Source: Chromatiales bacterium (GTDB lineage Bacteria > Pseudomonadota > Gammaproteobacteria > UBA6429 > Thiohalophilaceae). Taken from it: a DNA stretch of 10,581 nt. Numbering within the stretch: position 1 is the stretch's first letter; each line of letters begins with the position of its first letter. Positions 6,067-10,581 of the stretch are shown here, piece after piece. The translations under genes were made by a program, and so were the position numbers. The notes below the pieces were generated by a model that was given only the letters and a program-made list of their open reading frames with translations, was not told the DNA's origin and searched no databases. Where the stretch lies: assembly GCA_027057985.1 (NCBI GenBank), contig JALUTJ010000376.1:13305-23885 (forward strand), given 5' to 3'.

Positions 6067-8337
6067 ATGAAATATTTCTCTTTTTTGATTCTTTTCCTGG
6101 CACTGGCCCGTTCAGCATTTGCCTTTGAACCTTTTGTAGCAAAGGATATTCGCCTGGAAGGATTACAGCGTATTTCTATCGGTACCGTATTTAATTACCT
6201 TTCGGTAAAACCAGGCGATAAAATCAATGAGTCAAAGGTCATTGATGCTATCAAGACGCTTTATAAAACCGGCTTTTTCAAGGATATACAACTTGAAAGA
6301 GAAGGGGATGTACTGGTTATTTTCGTAGCAGAAAGGCCCGCTATCAATAATATCGATATTCAGGGGTATGATGCAATTTCCAGGGATCAACTGGATGAAG
6401 CTTTCAAGCAGATTGGCCTGGTAAAAGGCCAGGTTTTCAACCGTTCAATTTTTGAAGGACTGAAGCTGGAATTACAACGCCAGTATTACAGTATGGGTAA
6501 GTACAATGTAAAAATTGATGTACAGCAAACCCAACTGGAACGTAACCGGGTTGATATTACGATTAAACTTGCAGAAGGGAAATCAGCAGAAATTTACGCG
6601 GTTAATATTATTGGTAATAAAAAGTTTTCCGACAAGGAGTTATTGGCACAAATTTCTCTTGCAGAAATTTCCTTCTTTGGTTCACGTAATAGTTATAAGA
6701 AACAACAGCTCGCAGCTGATCTTGAAAAACTGAAAACATTTTACCTTGATCATGGTTTTCTAAGTTTTGATATTGAATCTACCCAGGTATCACTTGGTCC
6801 GGAGCGTGAAAGTGTTTATGTAACGGTGAATATCAAGGAAGGAGAACGCTACACGGTTCGTAATGTGAAACTGGCTGGTGATCTGATACTACCAGAGAAA
6901 AAGCTGGCTTCACTGATTAGTATTAAGCAGGGTGAAACTTTTTCCCGACGTAAGGTTGTTGATAGTACAAAGAGAATCAATGATCTGCTGGCAGAAAATG
7001 GTTATGCCTTTGCCAATGTCAACATGGTGCCAGATGTCGACAAGGATTCTAAAACCGTTGCCATGACATTCTTTGTTGATCCCGGTCGTCGTGTTTATGT
7101 CAGAAAGATAAATATTTCTGGAAACCTGAAAACACAGGACAAGGTTATTCGCCGTGAATTGCGTCAGCTTGAAGGTGACTGGCTGTCAACTAAACATGTA
7201 TCACGTTCCAAGACACGCCTGGATCGTCTGGGCTTCTTTGGTTCGGTCAATGTAAAAACTGAACGGGTACCGGGCAGCCTGGATGAAGTAAACCTGAATT
7301 ACGATGTGACAGAGCGTCCAACTGGTAGCTTACAGGCAGGACTGGGATATTCCGATACCCAGGGGCCAGTGGTGAACCTGTCGGTAACACAGGACAATTT
7401 CCTTGGTACCGGTAAGCGGGTCAGTATAAATCTTGATAACAGTACTGTTACCAAGACCTATAGCTTTAATTACTTCGATCCGTACTACACGAAGGATGGT
7501 GTAAGTCGCAATATTAGCCTGAGTTACCGCAATGTTGATGCCTCGGCCGCCCTGATTACGAACTACAGCACCGATACCTATCTCGCCGAGTTGTCTTACG
7601 GCGTGCCAATCTCGGAATATACCAGCTACCGCTGGGGCTTACGCTTTGATAATACCCGCATAACCACGGGTACCTCGACCTCCCAGAATATCCTTGATTT
7701 TATTGCGGCTAATGGAGATACTAATACCACATTCCCACTTTATATCAGTATGTCGTATGACAGCCGCAATCGCCGGATTTTCCCGACCAAGGGCTCCTAT
7801 AGCAGTCTTGGAGCAGAAATTGCTGTACCGGGAGGCGATTTGGAGTACTATAAACTGGATTATCGCCAGGTGAACTACTTTACACTGGCTAAAGAGACCA
7901 CGCTCGCAGTGAATCTGAACCTGGGTTACGGTTTTTCCCAGAATGGCGTGTTAGGCTATCCGGTGTACAAAAATTACTTCCTGGGTGGCAGCACCTCGCT
8001 ACGGGGTTATGATGCCAACAGCGTGGGACCAAAAGACAGTGTAACAAATGACCCAACCGGTGGTACGGTGAAAATGCTGGCCAATATGGACCTGATTTTG
8101 CCCAATCCGTTTGCGGAAAAAAGCGATTCAACCCGCCTGAGCCTGTTTGTAGATGGCGGTTACGTGTTCACGGATAGTAGCTCGATTAACCTGGGTGAAC
8201 TTCGTTATACGGCAGGGGTTGCTTTTATCTGGATAACTCCGGTGGGTGCGATGCGCTTCACCCTGGCAGAGCCATTGAACAAGCAGCCGGGTGATTCAAC
8301 AGCACAATTCCAGTTCAGTCTGGGATCACCATTTTAA
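6067..8337 (+). CDS. bamA: Outer-membrane protein assembly factor BamA
   Basis: BamA is the central Omp85-family channel of the BAM complex that inserts beta-barrel proteins into the outer membrane. From ATG 6067 it has 756 residues (E. coli 810). A signal peptide is visible at 1-19, a hydrophobic core ending AFA before FEPFVAKDIRLEGLQ, with mature Phe20 at the usual distance from POTRA1. Five POTRA domains follow at about 20-90, 91-170, 171-262, 263-340 and 341-418, the last containing RRELRQLEGDW and LGFFGSVNV. A 16-strand barrel follows, ending in FQFSLGSPF with a terminal Phe. The conserved loop-6 motif reads LRGY (645-648) where E. coli has VRGF. Loop 6 is short and I see no cysteine, so the E. 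coli loop-6 disulfide is absent. An in-frame TTG at 6058 is an alternative start. rseP ends 24 bases upstream and skp follows after 15. Confidence 0.97.
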   Translation: MKYFSFLILFLALARSAFAFEPFVAKDIRLEGLQRISIGTVFNYLSVKPGDKINESKVIDAIKTLYKTGFFKDIQLEREGDVLVIFVAERPAINNIDIQGYDAISRDQLDEAFKQIGLVKGQVFNRSIFEGLKLELQRQYYSMGKYNVKIDVQQTQLERNRVDITIKLAEGKSAEIYAVNIIGNKKFSDKELLAQISLAEISFFGSRNSYKKQQLAADLEKLKTFYLDHGFLSFDIESTQVSLGPERESVYVTVNIKEGERYTVRNVKLAGDLILPEKKLASLISIKQGETFSRRKVVDSTKRINDLLAENGYAFANVNMVPDVDKDSKTVAMTFFVDPGRRVYVRKINISGNLKTQDKVIRRELRQLEGDWLSTKHVSRSKTRLDRLGFFGSVNVKTERVPGSLDEVNLNYDVTERPTGSLQAGLGYSDTQGPVVNLSVTQDNFLGTGKRVSINLDNSTVTKTYSFNYFDPYYTKDGVSRNISLSYRNVDASAALITNYSTDTYLAELSYGVPISEYTSYRWGLRFDNTRITTGTSTSQNILDFIAANGDTNTTFPLYISMSYDSRNRRIFPTKGSYSSLGAEIAVPGGDLEYYKLDYRQVNYFTLAKETTLAVNLNLGYGFSQNGVLGYPVYKNYFLGGSTSLRGYDANSVGPKDSVTNDPTGGTVKMLANMDLILPNPFAEKSDSTRLSLFVDGGYVFTDSSSINLGELRYTAGVAFIWITPVGAMRFTLAEPLNKQPGDSTAQFQFSLGSPF

Positions 8338-8352
8338 AAAAGGGTAAGTATC

Positions 8353-8889
8353 TTGTTACTGAAAAAAAATATCTACAGCTTCTTTTTTCTTTTACTTGTT
8401 GCGCTTGCTCCTGCACATGCTGCAGAAACCCGTATTGGTATCGTAAACACGGCTCAGTTACTTAAAGAAGCACCACAGTCTGAAAATGCCCGGGAAAAAC
8501 TGGAAAGTGAATTTGCACCTCGTGATGCAAAAATCGTGGAATTACAGAAATCAATTAAATTACTCGAAGAAAAGCTGGCGAAGGATTCGGCCATTCTTAG
8601 CGAAGCCACAAGAAAAAAACGTGAGCGGGAAATCGTTGCACGCAAGCGCGATGTAAAAAGGGCGCGTGAAGAATTTACCGAAGATTTTAATTTTCGCAGG
8701 AACGAAGAAATTGGCAAGCTGCAGAAACTGGTACTTGATACCATCCTTGCGCTGGCCAAAGAGCAGAATTACGACATTATTTTAAATGAAAGTGTCATCT
8801 ATGCCAGCAAGCAGGTGGATATTACACCACATGTCCTTGAACGCCTGCGCAAGATGTATAAAGAAGAACAACGACTCAATAAAAAATAA
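8353..8889 (+). CDS. skp: Periplasmic chaperone Skp (OmpH family)
   Basis: Skp is a trimeric, jellyfish-shaped holdase that carries unfolded outer-membrane proteins across the periplasm to BAM. The start is TTG 8353, with AAGGG (8340-8344) eight bases upstream and no usable ATG. The 178-residue product (E. coli 161) begins with a clear signal peptide: Lys4-Lys5, a Phe/Leu-rich core at 8-18, and cleavage expected after PAHA at residue 23. The mature protein opens with TRIGIVNTAQLL, the family's first body strand. A long, highly charged coiled-coil region at about 48-120, rich in Lys, Glu and Arg, forms the tentacles. It returns to the body through QNYDIILNESVIYASKQVDIT. The last residues (about 166-178, Lys/Glu-rich) form a short extra tail. 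Sequence identity to E. coli is low, as usual for Skp, so length, charge pattern and position between bamA and lpxD carry much of the weight. Confidence 0.94.
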   Translation: MLLKKNIYSFFFLLLVALAPAHAAETRIGIVNTAQLLKEAPQSENAREKLESEFAPRDAKIVELQKSIKLLEEKLAKDSAILSEATRKKREREIVARKRDVKRAREEFTEDFNFRRNEEIGKLQKLVLDTILALAKEQNYDIILNESVIYASKQVDITPHVLERLRKMYKEEQRLNKK

Positions 8890-8921
8890 CAGTAACATTT
8901 TTGATAAAGCAGGGTGGGCCA

Positions 8922-9962
8922 GTGAGTTATACACTGGGTGAATTAGCAGAACATGTCTCAGGTACCGTGCAGGGCGATGCTTCAGTTATTATTGAAAGTG
9001 TTGCCACGCTGCAAAACGCCAATAACAAACAGATTAGCTTTTTAACCAATCCTTCTTATCGAAAACAACTGGCCGATACGCAGGCAGGTGCAGTTATCAT
9101 ACATCCGGCAGAGGCAGATAACAGTCCCGGTAATGTGCTGATAAGTGACAACCCCTATGCTGCCTATGCAAAGATTGCCGCCCTGTTATCACCGGCACCC
9201 GAGTATTCTGCAGGTATCGATAAAACGGCTGTCATCGCCGAAACTGCTGAGGTTAGCAACAAGGCAAGTATTGCGGCACATGTGGTGATAGAAGATGATG
9301 TTGAGATTGCTGATGGCGTTCGTATCGGGCCGGGCTGTGTAATACAGCGTGGTGTTAAAATATCGGCCAACACCGAACTGGTCGCTAATGTCACCATTGC
9401 CCATGATTGTATAATCGGCGCCAATGTACTGATACATCCTGGTGTGGTAATCGGTGCGGATGGCTTTGGCCAGGCCATGGATAATGGGCGCTGGATCAAG
9501 GTACCACAGCTTGGCGCGGTACAAATCGGTGATGATGTCGAAATAGGCGCTAATACCACCATCGATCGTGGGGCGATAGAAGATACAATTATCGGGGAAA
9601 ATGTTAAACTTGATAACCAGATTCAGGTCGCGCATAACGTGATTATTGGCGCACATACGGCAATTGCCGGTGCCACGGCAATTGCGGGCAGTACAAAAAT
9701 CGGAAAACACTGTAGAATAGGCGGTATGGTTGGTATCGTTGGTCACCTTGAGATTTGCGATAATGTCACGGTTACTGCCAAGTCCCTGGTGAGCGGCTCG
9801 ATTCGAAAAGCCGGGGTTTATTCGGCAGGAACACCGCTGGAACTGAATAAACAGTGGCGTAAAAATACAATCCGCTTCAAACAGCTGGATGATATGGCCA
9901 GGCGACTAAACCTGTTACAAAAACAACTCTCCGGCAATAATGAGCCTGGCGAAGAAAAATAA
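8922..9962 (+). CDS. lpxD: UDP-3-O-(3-hydroxyacyl)glucosamine N-acyltransferase
   Basis: LpxD adds the second 3-hydroxyacyl chain from acyl-ACP to the 2-amino group of UDP-3-O-acylglucosamine, the third step of lipid A synthesis, in the cytoplasm. I prefer GTG 8922: AGGG (8911-8914) sits seven bases upstream, and the protein then begins [11 protein letters not shown] like E. coli RLADLAQQL. An in-frame TTG at 8901 lacks a ribosome binding site. The product has 346 residues (E. coli 341). It has an N-terminal uridine-binding domain at about 1-95, with Phe40, Asn43 and Tyr46 in [13 protein letters not shown], then a left-handed beta-helix of hexapeptide repeats at about 100-290. The helix carries VVIGADGFG (175-183), [11 protein letters not shown] (208-218) and QVAHNVIIG with catalytic His238. 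A C-terminal helix at about 310-340 binds ACP. skp ends 32 bases upstream and fabZ follows after 17. Confidence 0.97.
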   Translation: MSYTLGELAEHVSGTVQGDASVIIESVATLQNANNKQISFLTNPSYRKQLADTQAGAVIIHPAEADNSPGNVLISDNPYAAYAKIAALLSPAPEYSAGIDKTAVIAETAEVSNKASIAAHVVIEDDVEIADGVRIGPGCVIQRGVKISANTELVANVTIAHDCIIGANVLIHPGVVIGADGFGQAMDNGRWIKVPQLGAVQIGDDVEIGANTTIDRGAIEDTIIGENVKLDNQIQVAHNVIIGAHTAIAGATAIAGSTKIGKHCRIGGMVGIVGHLEICDNVTVTAKSLVSGSIRKAGVYSAGTPLELNKQWRKNTIRFKQLDDMARRLNLLQKQLSGNNEPGEEK

Positions 9963-9979
9963 TTTTTAGAGGAATCCTT

Positions 9980-10426
9980 GTGAAACAGCTTGATATTCAT
10001 GAAATCCTGCAACATTTGCCCCATCGTTATCCTTTTTTGCTGATTGACAGGGTCACCGAATGTAATCCAGGTGAATCTTTAACCGGCTACAAGAATGTTA
10101 CTTTTAACGAACCTTTCTTTACTGGCCATTTCCCTCGTCGGCCAGTGATGCCGGGTGTACTTATCCTTGAAGCACTGGCACAGGCAACCGGTATTCTTGC
10201 TTTTAGAACCGTGGACAAGATTCCGGATGAAAACTCACTATACTATTTTGTTGGTATTGATAATGCCCGTTTCAAGCAACCGGTTGAACCCGGTGATCAG
10301 CTGGTGCTGCACGTTGATTTCGTAAAAGAAAAACGTGGCATCTGGAAATTTAACGGTAAGGCCTCGGTTGATGGCAAAGTCGTGTGCAGCGCAGAACTGA
10401 TGTGTGCTGAACGTGAAATGATCTAA
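9980..10426 (+). CDS. fabZ: 3-hydroxyacyl-ACP dehydratase FabZ
   Basis: FabZ dehydrates 3-hydroxyacyl-ACP to trans-2-enoyl-ACP in each round of type II fatty acid synthesis. It competes with LpxA and LpxD for 3-hydroxyacyl-ACP, so it sets the balance between phospholipid and lipid A, which explains its place between those genes. The 148-residue protein has the hot-dog fold signature. [13 protein letters not shown] (13-25) is followed by [20 protein letters not shown] (46-65), with catalytic His50 and Glu64, then AQATGILAF (67-75). [17 protein letters not shown] follows at about 92-108. The start is GTG 9980 with a strong AGAGGA (9968-9973) six bases upstream. The dehydratase is FabZ rather than FabA by motif (PHRYPFL with the HFPxxPxMPG block) and by context. 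Confidence 0.98.
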   Translation: MKQLDIHEILQHLPHRYPFLLIDRVTECNPGESLTGYKNVTFNEPFFTGHFPRRPVMPGVLILEALAQATGILAFRTVDKIPDENSLYYFVGIDNARFKQPVEPGDQLVLHVDFVKEKRGIWKFNGKASVDGKVVCSAELMCAEREMI

Positions 10427-10445
10427 ACGATTATTAGCAACGACC

Positions 10446-10581
10446 GTGATTCATCCAACCGCGATTATCGATCCCGCTGCTAAGCTGCATGACTCGGTTG
10501 AAGTCGGTGCCTATAGTATTATTGGTGCTGATGTAGAAATCGATGCCGGCAGCTGGATAGGCCCGCATGTCGTCATCCAGG
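10446..10581 (+). CDS. lpxA: UDP-N-acetylglucosamine O-acyltransferase, N-terminal part (cut by window end)
   Basis: An open frame from GTG 10446 runs off the right edge after 45 codons. It begins with Val/[16 protein letters not shown] and continues in hexapeptide-repeat style ([23 protein letters not shown]), the first coils of the LpxA left-handed beta-helix. LpxA transfers a 3-hydroxyacyl chain from ACP to UDP-GlcNAc, the first step of lipid A synthesis. GTG 10446 is the only usual start codon in this frame after the fabZ stop and places HPTAI near the N-terminus as in known LpxA proteins. No strong Shine-Dalgarno is visible, so coupling to fabZ 19 bases upstream is possible. The catalytic His region is beyond the window. 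LpxA and LpxD share this fold, but the N-terminus has no LpxD-type uridine-binding domain and the position after fabZ is that of lpxA. Confidence 0.93.
   Translation, partial: MIHPTAIIDPAAKLHDSVEVGAYSIIGADVEIDAGSWIGPHVVIQ

Noticed and set aside
8180..8240. Possible sigma-E promoter (GAACTT near 8197) before skp and lpxD
   Set aside because: GAACTT is present within the 3' end of bamA, but no TCTGA- or TCAAA-like -10 box lies at the 15-17 base spacing, so the match is unsupported.
9189..9746. Long minus-strand open frame (185 codons) opposite lpxD
   Set aside because: It lies wholly inside lpxD, whose hexapeptide repeats give periodic codon use that keeps opposite frames open. Its translation has no recognisable domain, and lpxD is certain.
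1..10581. Search for a mobile element, CRISPR array, toxin-antitoxin pair or novel defence system
   Set aside because: All genes are recognised core envelope, translation or nucleotide genes in conserved order; there is no transposase, integrase, direct-repeat array or gene of atypical origin.

Overview
The window is a stretch of the conserved gammaproteobacterial chromosome running tsf - pyrH - frr - uppS - cdsA - dxr - rseP - bamA - skp - lpxD - fabZ - lpxA, with every gene on the + strand. Gene content and order match those known from Escherichia coli, Pseudomonas and relatives, and each protein is full-length with its family's catalytic residues in place. The host is therefore a Gram-negative gammaproteobacterium with an LPS-bearing outer membrane. 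Base composition looks intermediate (neither strongly AT- nor GC-rich). I cannot name a genus from the sequence alone.

Layout. Bases 1-200 are the 3' end of tsf (EF-Ts), closed by a clear intrinsic terminator (210-239). A gene-free stretch of about 300 bases (241-547) follows. It contains the one non-routine object here: a compact two-stem inverted-repeat element at 317-407. Eleven tightly packed genes then run to the right edge, with gaps of 9-38 bases or short overlaps (uppS/cdsA 8 bases, cdsA/dxr 4 bases). lpxA is cut by the window end. I see no terminator between pyrH and lpxA, so the block looks like one long transcription unit, possibly with internal promoters that I could not place.

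How the genes work together. pyrH (UMP kinase) and frr (ribosome recycling) sit with tsf as the nucleotide/translation end. dxr makes MEP, feeding isoprenoid synthesis, and UppS turns isoprenoid units into undecaprenyl diphosphate, the lipid carrier for peptidoglycan and O-antigen. CdsA makes CDP-diacylglycerol for phospholipids. RseP is the intramembrane protease of the sigma-E envelope stress response. BamA and Skp fold and chaperone outer-membrane proteins. LpxD, FabZ and LpxA belong to lipid A and fatty acid synthesis, which share hydroxyacyl-ACP substrates. The block is in effect an envelope-biogenesis operon.

Several starts differ from the longest possible reading: dxr is best read from GTG 3493, bamA from ATG 6067, lpxD from GTG 8922, and skp from TTG 8353. 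I found no mobile element, CRISPR array, tRNA, rRNA or undescribed protein system. The intergenic element at 317-407 is the only part that merits real follow-up.
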